Assembly (NCBI RefSeq): GCF_000006565.2
Contig: NC_031479.1
Span: 4,552,289-4,616,288, forward strand
Length of the DNA: 64,000 nt
Direction: 5' to 3'
Source: Toxoplasma gondii ME49
Lineage: Eukaryota; Apicomplexa; Conoidasida; Eucoccidiorida; Sarcocystidae
Part shown: positions 22,801 through 36,400 of the stretch, one piece after another
How the letters are laid out: every line of letters begins with the position of its first letter
Numbering within the stretch: position 1 is the first letter of the stretch
Program-made: the position numbers and the translations under genes
The notes under the pieces: model-generated
Databases searched by the model: none
The model's input: only the letters and a program-made list of their open reading frames with translations
Told to the model about the DNA's origin: nothing

Positions 22801-25800
22801 AATAATAATATGAACAAGGGTATTTTCTCGCTGAAAAAGAGATTCCTCGATTCACACAGATACATCTCTCCACACGCGCGGTGAAGTGTGGAGGATCTAT
22901 CGGGTACAGAGGAAAAGAGACCAAATGTGCAGTAGGTACGTCCACGAAAGAAACTAAGTTCTTTACAGAACAGCCAACCTCCACCCAGGTCCACTGAGTC
23001 AGGTCCACTCGGTTTTGACGCCTGTGAAAAGCAATTACCGTTGTGACAGTGCCGAACGCCCCATATGTATTCAAGATGTCGAAGGGATTTGCCATGCTGG
23101 CGTTCATGAGCTGAAGAGAAACAGCAGAGAAGAGCTGCAATCGTTGCGAGTGGAATATGAAGGAGCCTAAGACATCCCATATCGCGAAGTATACAGGCGT
23201 ATCGGCCACCTGTCTTCCTTTTTGATATTGGCAGGCCGACGAGTGAAAAACGAAACAGATGCGACAAGCCAGCGGCCGCACACATATGCGTCTTAGTGTA
23301 CGTAGGGAGACGTAGTGATCTCGTAGTGACTTGGGCTGCAAATTTACATAGACGGAAATGGATCAATGCATCCAAGGGCAGTTCCACAAGCATCCTCGAC
23401 GCACGGAAAATGTGGAGTGACATACCGATGGAAATTGAGAAGATAAGAATATGAACACAAACCCAGACTCGAGGTATAGATACTGCTAAACGGATGGATG
23501 TTTGAGACAGACATGTGAAACAAAGTTTTCTGTGATCACTCCTCAGTGTTCATCCCCGAAAGTAGCAACATGGGCGTTTGGTGTCACACGAAGCATTTTC
23601 TACTCGTCGTGTTCTGTATCTGGACACAAGAGAGGGTGGCGTCGCAGTGGGGACATACCTGGTTGGGAGAGAGGAGGTTTGCTACCACTGGCACAGACAA
23701 GCTGATGATGAGGAGAAGTAGGAGTAATTCGACGTGAATTTTATAGACTAAAACCGCATTGGAAATAGTCTTGTAAGAAAATGCAAGAAGAATGGTGAAA
23801 AGAACGATCGTGAGCCAGAGGCACGACGGCAAGGGGCCGTACTTGTATAGCGAAACAGCACTCCACAGAGAAACGACCAGAAGAACTAACTCGGTAAATA
23901 CATTGGATGTGGCAGTTTTCGTATAGAAATGAGACGACGTCGCAAGAGCAAGACACAAGAAAATTATGGCAAGGACACTCAACAGAGACGGAGATTCAGA
24001 GCTCGTCGCGACGGCCATCAACACAAGTACTCCGATGGACACAACTAGTTCGAGCAACATGCTCTTCCAAGATTCCTCCATATCTCGCTTCATTCGATTT
24101 CTTGCACGGGAAGGGAAAATGGTCCGTGGAATCGAGCGGAAGAATTGCAGTATCCTCGGAGAATACCAGCAGCAGCAGGTGCGCGCGGAGGCTTGGTTTG
24201 AATCATCATCAGTGTCCACAGACCACTCCAGCTGACTCCCTGGGGAAACGATATCGACAGAGCAAGCCTCTACAAAGAGTGGAAGACCAAGTGGTTCCAT
24301 TCCGCGAATGTGCCTTTGTACGTTTTAGATCCGAACAGGCATGCAGTTACGTCTTCAAGGATTTACTACGGTTCCTCTCCGCAGCATCACGCGTCGTCAG
24401 AGAAAACCACACACCTATGTTCAAGGCTCCCGGTACGCCTCATGATCTGGCAGTCCAAATCTACACTTACGTGTCTCTATGTCGCTGTTACATTCACGAC
24501 CACAGCTCTGTCTCAGAACGAGGCAAAGCGTGTATCTGCTACCGATACGTCTCTAGATCCCGTCCAGTATGTACTTGTTTAAATCATTTGACTCAATCCT
24601 ACAGGAATGCTAGGGCTTTGTATACGATGAGACGAGACGATGGACAGTGACCCGCAACAGGTGAGCCAGACCGTTCTGCAGCGGCAAGTATCCTGGAAGC
24701 CGTGGCTTTACACAGAGCGTCTCTTTTCGACCGAAGCGCATCTTTTCCCTGTCTGCCGTGAATTCAGCATCACACAACATCGAATGGGGATTGTCTCTTT
24801 TCCGTCCACCAGGCACTAACTCACCTCCATCGTTGAGGAGCGCAGCAGCCTCTGGGTCCTTGACAGAACCCACTCCTTGGTGTTCATTCGTGTGTTCTGA
24901 ACATGAATCGACAGGCCAGGCCTGGTGCTTAGGCAGCGACCAAGCTCCTAAGCATCCCTGAAGGAGAGGCTGAAGCCTCTCCAGTGTTTTGGAAGGGAAG
25001 AGACAAGAGACGAAGTTGTCATCTAAGGTCATGAGAGCCGGCAGTATCGAGAGGTGGTTCAGGAACGAGAAATTTCCTGAGAAAATAATCGCTCCCTGAA
25101 AAAGGATTTGTGTGACGCCACCGACAAGGCGGCACTGGCGAAAAGGAATGAGGAGGAGGAAGGGGAAAACGCACTCAACGACGTGGTTCACAATCACTTG
25201 AAAAGCGTGAGCAGTATGGGACTGATTGTGCATGTACCACGAAAAGGGATTAGGGATCGGCATCGTTTCGTAGTGGTAGTCAAGAGCCGTTAGGTCCGTC
25301 CATAGGTTGTCGTTGCGGAGTTTAATCAGCCCCGCGCCCAGCATGAGCCGAAAAAGCAGCCAGCGGTTTCCCCACACGCAGATTTTCGGCGTGGGCCATG
25401 AGGCAGGAAGGCGGGAGAAACTCCAGAATGGGCATAGCCAAATGGAGAGGAAGCCGATCTCAAGGAGCTCGCTTTCCCAGCCGAAGGCATACCACTCTTG
25501 GCCGATGCTGTTCACGCTCTGGTAAAGTATCCAGAGAAACAGCATCACGAACCCGTTGCTCCCGCCGAGTACGCCTGTCACCAAAGAGACGAGGATACCT
25601 ACGAGAGCACAGATAGTGAGAGGGAAGGAAAGCTGCGAAATCGGTTTCGGTGACGGAGGGAATGGAAACAGATGCGCCGGTATCTTTCTGTTCCAAATGT
25701 CCTATGCTTGCCTTTCCAAAATAAAAACTGGGAGCAAGACGCGATTCACAGGTCACTCACCTAGAAATGGGAGACAGTGTATCCAAAAGTCATTGGCCGG

Positions 25801-27233
25801 GAGGAAGAGAAACAGAGACGGGAAGGCCTTGATTTTTGTCCAGGTGTCTTCCTCCGCCAAGACTTCCCTGATGGAGTCGGCGTGGGTCTGTGCTGGCAGA
25901 ATGCCATCGGAGCCAATAAGCCCTTGCGCCTGCGAAAAAGAGAAATGTGGGGAAAAATCGAAGAATATCGAAGACAGACAGCCGACTCACTGAATGATTA
26001 TCCACGAGTGTTGGGGAAATGAGAATATTCGCTTTGACGTGAATTCGGAAAAGACTGGGACTCTTTGAAGCATTCGAGATGTCGATACAATTCCAGTATG
26101 CAGCGTAAAGAAAAATGTAAATCCGCTTCAACTCACCTGATTGAACGCGACTAGAAAGGCGACGAAGTACACGAAGGACAGCGCTCTGATAAAAACCTGC
26201 CACAAAGAAAAACGATGCACAACAGAAAACAGACAAACACGCAAGTGAGCACGAATATAGCCAGCATTGCTAGGGCAGGTTGTTGGTAGGTGAAACTCAA
26301 ACAGTTCCTTCTGTGTCGGAAGCAGTTGCAAACAAGCGGCCCATTTGTGTGCCTGAAAAATCGTGACTGGCAGTCTGTTGTTGTTCGCCGCAACGAAACA
26401 GGCGAAGCATGTTTGCGATCCCAGAGGAATTTACTAAGTCACAGCATGACTATAATGTTACCGTCTTCCAACAGAAATGGAAAATGACAGGTGGCAGAGT
26501 CTCCCACTTTATTGTCTGGTTTTTGTGACACGCTTCCTGTCTACTGATGAAATCAAGCAACGCTCTCCGCCCCCATCCGCCTCCTCGTCACCAGGCAATG
26601 TGTCTCAACGCATCCGAAAAAGAGAATGAATTTTCATCACAGTATCTAGTGTTGAAGCACAACAGACGCTCTCCCCGTTCCGCCACCTAATTACAGTCTA
26701 GTGTTCTTCCGACGAAGAACATCATGATGAGGGAAAAGTTCCGTTTTAAACCACTCCTTTCCCTCCAGGAGTCAACAAGACTAGCGCAGGAGATTGTACG
26801 TAACAACGAAGCGGTATTGCATTGAGCTTCTGCAGCTAAATCATTCCTCAACAAGGGCAGCTCTGGAAGCAATGAAGCAAGAAATGGGACCTTCACAAAA
26901 GCTGCAGAAAGCAGGCGAAAGCCTTGTTTAAACCCGAGGACCGCTGATAGCCAGAAATTGGTTATGCCTCCAGGCCCTTACGATTCTGGTGAGCCAATAC
27001 GTAGACTTCATTTTCTCCAGCATTCCTGGCTCCAAAGCGCGCCGAGTTTCTCTGCAGGACCACGTAGGGTCTGCCATCTGAAGAAAATGGACGACGCTTC
27101 GACGCCACCAGGACTTTTCCCCGTTGGATAGACCATCAGAAAAGTTCTGAAAAAACCAACGGTCACGAATTGAGGCCCCAAACCCCACCTTTCCCTCCAT
27201 TCCACCCCTGCTTGTCTCTCGCGGTGGTTTCAT
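19891..27233 (-). CDS. Lipase maturation factor family membrane protein with C-terminal coiled coil (paralogue A)
   Basis: Eleven exons: 27233-26982, 26196-26137, 25929-25761, 25598-24825, 24269-23659, 23110-23039, 22382-22338, 22018-21911, 21647-21567, 21152-21032, 20660-19891, giving about 1020 aa. Family landmarks are AFNQAQGLIGSDGILPA (residues 101-117), a multi-pass membrane core with PKICVWGNRWLLFR and GLIKLRNDNLWTDLTALDYH (162-418), further helices (to 622), NPFDILNTYGAFG, and NYEFKCKPGDVNRRPCLISP YHYRLDWLM (exon 8). LMF proteins are ER multi-pass chaperones that help dimeric lipases and other secretory proteins fold, so an ER role is inferred. Exon 11 starts GPWWEIVP and continues as a 200-residue Glu/Lys/Arg coiled coil ending in a DGGVPLRAAALFNRKKA motif. 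The first exon could instead begin at the ATG at 27077, which directly follows a good acceptor (shorter form about 968 aa, or an extra upstream exon). An in-frame TGA lies just before the 27233 ATG. Divergent from paralogue B. Confidence 0.9.
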
Positions 27234-30200
27234 GATTCACAGATAACGTTTTTCTTTAGGTCGATATAGGGTAGCAATGGCAAAGGGCAAGTGGCCGTGC
27301 CGAACACACCGTAAGGAGTCACGGTGGAAAAAAACATAGCTCCCCGGGAGCAGACAGTGGCCTTGCAAGCATCTAGTGCTCCAAAAGCGAGCGATAAATA
27401 GAACTGTGCGACTTCAAGTTCCCGACTGCCAACACTGCTAGCTCACACGTCTTGAACCCGGGTGGCTCCGACAAGACACACGGCAGGCAGCGAAAACGGG
27501 AAGTTCAAAGACGGGTATTTCCGGAGAATTGTAGGCCACACAACTCATTCACTAGACACACGGTGGAAAAGAGTTTATGCAGGACAAGGCCCCCAAAGGG
27601 CGGGTGTGGCATCGTTGATCGAGGCTGAAACATCGTTGGTTGCCTCAAAGAGCTGGTAAGGTGCAAAAATTCGAGAATTCGTGACGCAGTGGATGATCCA
27701 ACTCTAAACGGCATTTTGAAGTGCACACTTCAATGATTGTCCTTTTTTGGGCTATCTGGCCGAAAAACGCGAGAAGCACGCTGAAGGAACACGACGCTTG
27801 AAATGCTAGCCACTACTGGCCATGTCTTCTGCAGCCTCTGTCTAGCGGCCCGCAAAAACGTTGTATGTCTCCCCCGCAGCCGAAAACGTAGAGGCTGAGT
27901 TATTCGGACTGTCGATGGTTGCAAAAGAGGCGGAAAGACGTATCCAGTAATCGCCTCGTAAACATAAAATAATGGTTGCAAAGTACTTCTTTCATCCACG
28001 ATTTCTCTCGTTTTTCGTCTACGGAAACGGCGGACCGCTAGTCCGCCAGTTGACTAAACTCAGACGGAAGGCTCCTGGTCAAACCCATATCCCTCCCTCC
28101 ACACGAACGGTGTGCTGTTTCCCTCAGATACTTACACCGTTTTTTGTGAAGGCTCGAAAGGATTGGAATATGTAATGAATTGCCCATATGGATGTGTTGC
28201 GTGTCAGGGGAGCAGATGTACCCGTCGCGTGTTCCACCTTGACGCAACGAATCAGCCTCGAATCTTTGGCTCTTTGGACTAACTGAGCAAACTGCGTGAC
28301 CAGATCATCTCACACACTGTGGAGAATTGTGATAGGGTACTCATGTACGGAAGAAGAGACAAATCATACCATTGGGCAAGATCGCTTACGATAAACTATG
28401 TTGTACCGTTATCCAGCAGATGCCGACAAGCTGTTTTTGTAGATAAGCACCCGCCGAAAGACGCGGGATGCAACACTTCATCATAATGTGCAGGGCTCGA
28501 AAAGAGATTTTTTTACGATATTCCCCAGATGTACATGAGTAACCAGTTTGAACTATTCACTCCATTGCTGTGGAGGTCATGCGAGAGTTTGGGACTGAAA
28601 ACTCAGGGAACATACAACCTACGTGATACACGAATGCAGCATGGGCTACGCCTGTAGGCAAAAGGTACTCGGTGTCAAAAAAGCCATAGGGGCAGTCTTC
28701 AGGAACTGAAACTCAGCTTCAATAGGAAGGTTCATGCAGTGCAGTTCCCCGAAAAAAACACCGTTGTTATCCTTCGTGCAGGGGACCGCCGATGGTACAG
28801 TAACTGGAGCAATCCACGTGTCGCTAGTGCCACTCATCTGCGTCGGGTGCTGCTACACGCTCCTTATGGGAAGAGCAGCTCTCGTTTTGCCCTGCTTGAT
28901 TTCATGTACCACCTGTTGACAAGAACCGAGGGCACGCGTCAATTGAGGAAGATTCTGTTGCGGAAGCCCGCTTCCCCTGATTGAGGTGGTGGTTAGAACA
29001 TGACCAGGTTGTCGAGGAATCAGTGATGATAGAAACCGAATGTGGCCTGCTGACAAAGGACGAGGCGAGGTAAACAGAAATCCGTGACGGAGGTCTGTGA
29101 TGCCTGTAGCGCCACAGAGTCATTTGTTTCCATGGTAGTATATATTCGGAGAACGCAGTGGCTATACGAAGCAGATATAAAATCAAACCTGTCATCCAAG
29201 AGGTTACAGGCGTCCCGTCGCCGCATTGTTGCCCATTGACCAGGGAGTTACCGAAAATCTCTGAAATACCGTGTGCTAGTCAACACGAAAGTCCTCATTC
29301 AAGTCATCATTTAGGAAACCTCTGAGCCTCTGCTACCTTCTCTAGGGCTATCCGCCTTATGCTGTATCTTTCGCTTCGTCTACTACTGTTGATCTTGTAC
29401 TTCAGCGGCTCGTGTATTGCGGCGGAATCACAATTTCGTGTTACCCGAAGAGGACAAATTCTCCAGAAGGTCGGTTGGTTTCAAATTAATGCCCGATGGC
29501 CTCGGCGGCCTGGAGGGCTCCCGATGTTTCGTCACCAATGGGAAATTGAATTCAATACGGAAAAAAACGGAAAAGCACAAAGGTTCGTTTTTTTGGCACG
29601 CTTTGCCCTTCGGCAGCTCGCTGCATAGAGCCCCGCTGAGAGCTGCCACGGGTAACAAGACAGATTGTCCTAGCCCAGCCGCCAGCTTGTCTTTGGTTGC
29701 TTTCGACACTCCGTTCCACGGCTTAGCGGGAAATTCAGATTTTGTCCGATTCTGTGGAAAGGGTTTTGTGCTTTTCTTTTCCCTCAACGGAGTACTCAAG
29801 GACTCAAAAAGAGGCACTCGACCTGTGTCTCGCGGTCCTGCGGCACGCACCGGTCCTGGCGGCACGAACAGCTCGATGGCCCGACAATCCCGCAACTTTT
29901 TTATCTGTGAACGGTGGTTTTCTTTGGCTCTATTCTCATATCCGATGGCGGAATTTCAACGCATGTGAAGACCATAACCGCACTTTGCGTTACCAGGGAA
30001 TTTGAGTGATCTCCGTGATGCCATCCCGGGCCTTGTCTGGTCGAGGAGCTCGAGAGCCAATGACGTTTGCGTTAGATGAACCGTTGTCATTGATTGTGTT
30101 CCAATTCGACCTCAAGGAGGGATCAAGATTTGGTCGTCGCGCAGTTTCATGTAGACATTCTCCGTCGCTGTGACACAGGGTTCTCGGAAACGCCTGTACG

Positions 30201-30462
30201 TTTGTCTGGCTAGATGAGAGTGAGGGTGCAACGGCGACGCTCGGGCCCCATACCGTTCATTTCGTCGTTTTCTTTTCTTCTTGTTTCACTCGTTCTACTA
30301 CGTAGACTTTATGCTGTCGTGCCCACAGTTTCCATTTTTCGCACACTGACGGCGGTGGTCTTCGCGGCGGCAAAACACCTTCCCGGTTCGGATCGTGCTA
30401 GCGAGCCCACAGATATCACAGAGGCACCGGTAACGTTCTCTCCGTTTCCCTGAATTGTCAGC
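27234..30462. other. Divergent intergenic region between the two LMF genes
   Basis: About 3.2 kb between the two start codons, presumably carrying both promoters and 5' UTRs. No sequence palindrome or obvious inverted repeat joins the two genes, so any duplication breakpoint is old and eroded. A 79-codon frame at 30214-30453 with hydrophobic stretches is in the same frame as LMF paralogue B exon 1 but ends in TGA three codons before its ATG; it could be an upstream ORF. Overlapping plus and minus frames at 29.36-29.97 kb have no recognisable features. Confidence 0.4.
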
Positions 30463-33400
30463 ATGTATTCCTCCCCTCAGTCAGAAGAGGCTAGCCTCGT
30501 GAACAGTAGGGGCATCCGAGATGAAAGTGGGCCTAATGGATTCTCTATTGGATCTGCAACAGACACGGCCCTGAAGGCAGGCTCCCCGACAGGAAAAAGC
30601 TGGAAGCAACTGAGCCTCAACCTTGGGCGGCGCGTGTGGGACGCACTGGATCCAACATGGTCTTGCGCTGAGAAGAGACGCCGCCTGGACCCGGAGACTT
30701 TGAGGAAACTAAAATCAACGTACTGGCTTTCACGGATTGTGAGTAAAGGCCACGCTCAGCAAATTCCTGCCGGACTGGGTTCTGCGACTGGGCTAGTAGA
30801 GTTTCCCTTGTATGGTAAAAAACTGGTTATGACGTGGAATTATATGTTCACTCAAAACTTTTCTTTTCCACAATCACAGCTATCGCAGCCATGAATGGCT
30901 TCAGGGAGCTGTTTTTCCTGTGCTCCATCTTGCGGCGTAATGGGCAACACCTCCCGGTGTAGCCCTCATTCTTGCAAGTGTCCATCATCTCCATATGTTT
31001 TTTCAGACACGCTGTTCCCGCTCGCTGAATTCAGATCTGAAGTGCATGCGTAGGAACCAGAATCGAGGAGTGCCACACTGGTGAATGAATCTTGTGCTCG
31101 TTCTCATATTCTAGGGTCGAAACACCAAGTTTTCACGCTTGAAAGGAGCCGGAATAGACCCGTAGATTTACTTTATGTTATCAAAACCATGCTGGAAATG
31201 GAATCTGGATCCTCGCATACTTGGTTCATGCACCTTGCTCTGACATGTACCTAATGGATTTGATCGCAAAAATAGCGGTCACCATTCAGTAGCAACCCCA
31301 TAAAGACTGCTTTTCTTGGTGCTGTTGTGAACATGCAGGTTTTTCTGCGCGCGTTGGGATTTGTTTATTTCTTCGCGTTTCTTATCGCCTTCAACCAGGT
31401 GAGAGTCAAAGAGACGTTAGACAGGTCTTCGGTTCAGACTGGTTACGTTTTCACTGCGGGAGCAAACGTGTAAATCCCTAACTTTCGAGCCCCATCGACT
31501 CAGCCATTCGGGAAACGATTCTACACGCAATAGAGACAAGGCCAATTTGGAAGTAAGATAACTAGTTCCTACAACTTCCTCACTCTGTAGCACCCGATTG
31601 AGCAACTCGCCCCGGATCCGCGTTGTTCCTCGAACTTGCAAACCACCATCTATTTTTCGCGGAGAGTTGCCAAAAAGGTGACTCAATTTCGCAGCAGGTT
31701 GATCTGAAAAGGATCCTAAGGGGAATTTCGTGTAATTCAGGAATCATTGTTGAATGCAAGCACTTCATGGAAAACTTTATGTTGAGAAGGCATTATAATC
31801 GACCACAGTTTCCCGTGTTCCCCTGCACCCCCATTCCTGCAGTCTCAGGGACTCATTGGGTCCGATGGCATTCTCCCAGCATCGGATTACGTGGCAATGG
31901 TGAAGGACTCGTTTGCCGACGCAGAGGCGTGGCAACGAGTCAAAGCATTTCCTTCACTTTTTCTCCTATTCCCTGCAACGGATTTCTGGCTGCATGCCAT
32001 CCCTTTTGTTGGTACGTCCACTTTAATAGGCATGCTAGTGGATATCCCGTCAGAACAGCTCTGTTGTGGTCAAGTGCGCAGTCACAGACATTTGCGAGTT
32101 TCCTCGACAGTCTCTCAGGAGGTGCAGTTCTGTCGCTGTCATTTGGGTGGACTATCTTATGTGGACAGTGATTACGCTCTATAGTGGCTTCTGGAAATTC
32201 AATTACTTCTTTTGAAGGAGACAGTGGATCGTTTCTGTTTTTGATCTGTCACAGCAGCGGGCCAGCGATGTCCACGACCACTAGTAGCCAGCCTTCCCTT
32301 CTCATTCATCCAACTGTTGATCATGCTTCTGTGCAGGGTATTCTTCGAGTAGTGTCTATCGGACATCACATCACCTCAGTGGCTAAAAAGTATACATCCA
32401 ATCCGTTTCACGACCTGAACAGGGGATCAGAGTATACCAAGTTGCACACTTGAACAGCTGAGCAAGATCCCAATATCCGTTCAGACTGTGGTGAAGACAA
32501 GAGGAGCACCTTGTGGCAAACGCGTTTGGCGGGAGTACTTCCACGCGTCGCCAAAAAGGGCGTTGGGAAACCTTGGTCTGATGGCATTCGTGCGTGTTAG
32601 GTGTGTTCTTGTCTTGCAGGTATGATCCTGTCGCTGTTCATGACCATACAAGGTGCCAGCAACGGTTTCCTTCTGTTCCTCCTCTGGATCTTGTACCAGA
32701 CGGTGAACAGTGTGGGCCAGGCCTGGTTTAGCGTCGGGTGGGAGGCGCAGCTTCTCGAGTTGGGGTTTCTGGCCATCTGGATGGCCCCCTTCTGGAGTTT
32801 CTCGCGTCTCCCTCCTTCCTGGCCGACTCCCAAAATCTGCGTGTGGGGTAATCGCTGGCTTGTCTTTCGCGTTATGTTGGGTTCTGGACTCATCAAGCTC
32901 CGCACAGACAGAGCTTGGAAAGATCTGACAGCGCTCGACTACCACTATGAGACGCAGCCGCTGCCGAACCCATTGTCCTGGTACTTCCAAAACCAGTCGC
33001 ACGGCGTTCATGCGGCGCAAGTTGTGATCACACATATTGTCGAGTGCGTCATTTCTTTCCTGGTCATTCTTCCCTTTCGCCAGTGTCGGCTCTTCGCCGG
33101 CATAGTCCAAATCGCGTTCCAGGTCGGCATTCTCCTCTCAGGAAACCTAGCCTTCCTGAACTACTTGACAATCGTGTCGGCAATCATGTGCCTCGACGAT
33201 CACTTTCTCACCTGCCTCTTCCCGTCGGCAATTCTCAGTCGCCTCCCGGAGCTTGTTCGCGGATGTGCGGGCTATTGGTCGCTCCCTCAGATCCAGGCAT
33301 GGCCATTCCCACAACTGTTTCCTGGCGAGGAGCACGGAAAGGGCAAAGGACGTCAGGCGAACGACAGGCCCGAAGCTGAGGCGTCTTTGCTCGACAAAGA

Positions 33401-36400
33401 TGCAGGTGAGCCTTACATTTCAGGTTGTTGATAGAGTTCACTTGCTCGACATAAAAGCAGGCTGGTGAGGTCACGCCTCTGCCAACTGTCTATGCGTTAA
33501 ACGTGCATGTTCTGCGGTGGTTCCGTCTCCAGAGAGCGCTTTGGTCATTAGCTCAGTGCCAAAACGGACGGTTTTTCCTCGAGTGGCATTTCTTCGGCCC
33601 CCAGTGACTGTGTCACTGGATTCAGAAGAGCCTGTGGCGGTTGAAGAGTATGCAGAGTCGTCGCAGAGAGCTGCCTGAGGGCGACAGTCCACACACGAGG
33701 CTCTACTCATGTGTTGAATTGCGTGTTTGTTTACCATAAATACAAACGAACGATGTGCCTACATCTGTAAAGGTTGACACGCTTCCTCCTTGGCTTTCTA
33801 GAAGAGCTTCCGTAGAGGCAGCTGCTTGCTGTATACTCGGATCACAGGCGTGTGTGTATGTTTGCTCCCAGGCAGAGATGAGACTCTTCCTTTTAATGCC
33901 GCTACAGACGACAGTCTGGACAGCCCCCGAAGCTGCTGCTGCTGGTATCGACCGTACTTTCCCCGGATTGTGCGTTCCCTGAAAATTCCATCTCGCGTGC
34001 GGAAACAAGTGAAGGAGGAGATCAAAGAGAACTGGGGGAAAATGCTTGCTGAGGTGGTGGCATCTGTGGCAATGCTTACATGCATGGCGTTTGTGACCAA
34101 CCCCGCGACTTCGGCTGTTTGGATGGTTATCGCCGTGTTTTTCCTCGCCATCATCCTCTCGGCCTCGTCCACGTTTTTCACAAACACTCTCGTGTCAAAT
34201 GCGTTCACGGAACTCGTCCTTCTTATCGTCACCCTCTGGAGCTGCATCGCCATATACCAGCACGGCCCGGCTGTCTGGTCTGTTTGGCTCACCACCTGTC
34301 TATTTACGGTTCTGATTGCGTTCGCGTACACGACCCTGACGAACGCAGCACTCATATTCAAAATCCATGTCGAAGTCCTGATCTTCCTCCTCATCGCCGC
34401 TCTTTCCGTCCCCGTCGTCGCAAATCTGATTTCACCAGACCAGGTAGTTTCCAACTTTTCAAAGAGTTCGTGATGTAGATGGAACATATTGATTCAGAAA
34501 CAGGTCATGCCGTCAACGCCACGTTTGTGAATGTACGGGACCGTTGCCCTCTGCATTTTTGTACTGAATCTTGTTTCTGTTTTTCTGCGCCGAGCTACTT
34601 CCGTCAGATCGACATCTGGCAGCGCCACTCAAGTACAGGCGAATCTTGGCGTTGTTGCTTCTTTTGTAGGAGTGGTTTGCAGCCGCCTCTTTCCTCGTTA
34701 AATGCACACAGTTAATTTCAACAGCAGGCCGCCGACGGGAACGACTTGAATACCATGTCTGTGTGCGTGTTGTCACCAGGTTATGGATTCAGATCTCGGA
34801 AATCCCTTTTCCGTGGTCAACACACATGGAGCCTTCGGATACATTGGCAAGGTAGGGAGTGAAGCCACGTTGGATGCGTACATTTTCTTCACCTCCTGTC
34901 TTTTTGTTGTCGAAGCATGTGGACATCAATGGGAGCACCGGTGATTCTGGCTTAGGGTCCATTAGCAACGAGCGAACTGCGTCATGAATCGACGGCATCT
35001 TCTCATTTGGCCTCCTGCATTATTTCTCCTCGGGTATCTCTTCTGTCTCATCAAAAGAAGAAAACTTCCATCTGCGTCAACTTTGTTGCCCCTAGGGAAG
35101 GCCGTTTGTATATATTCATGGCCCTCCATTACATGCAGTTGTCCCCATGTTACTGTCGTGTGACAATTCATCACCACATCCCAGCTCCGGTATGTTCCAT
35201 TCTTCTCCTCAGGAACGGTACGAACTCATTATTCAAGGCACCAATGCGTCTTCACCGGTACGCAATATTTTCATCTGTGGCTGGGGCCTCCACAGACAGT
35301 CCTGACCCCATCTCACATCATCCTGCACCACTTTCGTGGCAGTATTCCTTGAGTGCGACGATTGGGTTACTGCGAGAGCACCTTTAGAATTCAAACAGTT
35401 CACTATCACCTTTCTTCTGAGAGGCAGCGGGGGTGTTTTGGAGCACTACTGTCGCACTTGAATTGAATCGATCAGTGAAGTGTACTACCTAGCGAACCTC
35501 CTTCAATGTACACGAATCCCACTATATAGCAAGCTTGCTGTACGCTGTCTGATTGGTCTAGATATTTTCTCAAGGTGAAGAGAGCTCGGCCAATGCGTGA
35601 GCTGGCATTTTTCGGCCCTTCTGTTCGTTGACACTACGAGAGTCGTCATTGTATCGTGTCTCCCAAATATTCAGCCACGGTGTACAACTTCAGCGTATCG
35701 GGACCTTTAGAAAGCATTTGCTACCGAAAAGGTCACATCTGATGATTTCGTGGCAGAACGTGTGTTGTCACCTGAGAGACGAAAGTTCGACGGGGTTGTG
35801 ACACGAAGTTCTAACACTGAAAGCGCCGTCCGATTCTCCTGTATGCTCGTTTCTCTATTTTAAAAAGAGAGGCTTCATTCTGTTTCAGTTCTTGTGACTG
35901 CTTCAATAACCCTTCGTGTTATTCATTTTCGAATTCTGTCCCTCTCACAGACCCAGACCCTGTATTGGCAAAATTACGAGTTCAAGTGCAAACCTGGAGA
36001 TCTCTATCGGAGACCCTGCTGGGCTGCGCCCTATCACTACCGCCTTGATTGGCTCATGGTAAGCGTCAGGCGTGAATAAAAGACGGAAGACGGAATTGAC
36101 GAATCGGATTCTCGTTGGCATGACGCCTGGTGGGTGACTGGAAGACCCCATTGCATGGCTATAGAAGTCCACAGCAGTCTCAGTAGTATCGTAAGCCTTC
36201 CATTCATTGCCACTCGTAATTCTTTGTCTGCCTCATCAACACGAGGGACACTTCCCCATTCACTGTTGAGTCCAGTGACTTTTTGCGAGTAAAGCGTGCG
36301 AACTCGAGACGGACTTCTCATACAGCAAAGATGACGGAGGAGAGCCCTTCGTTCAGGGAAAGCTAAAGTGGCAGTGAGCCACAGAGTGTCAGAGTGACTA

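Noticed and set aside
29359..29628. 89-codon plus frame with a leucine-rich start resembling a signal peptide
   Set aside because: The hydrophobic start is followed by unremarkable sequence and overlaps other open frames; too weak to call.
29417..29968. 183-codon plus and 155-codon minus overlapping frames between the LMF genes
   Set aside because: No family features; both strands are open at once and neither has a supporting start context or splice sites.
27234..30462. Search for a mobile element or nucleotide-level inverted repeat joining the two LMF genes
   Set aside because: No terminal repeats, transposase-like frame or extended palindrome is visible by reading; the duplication is evident only at protein and exon level.
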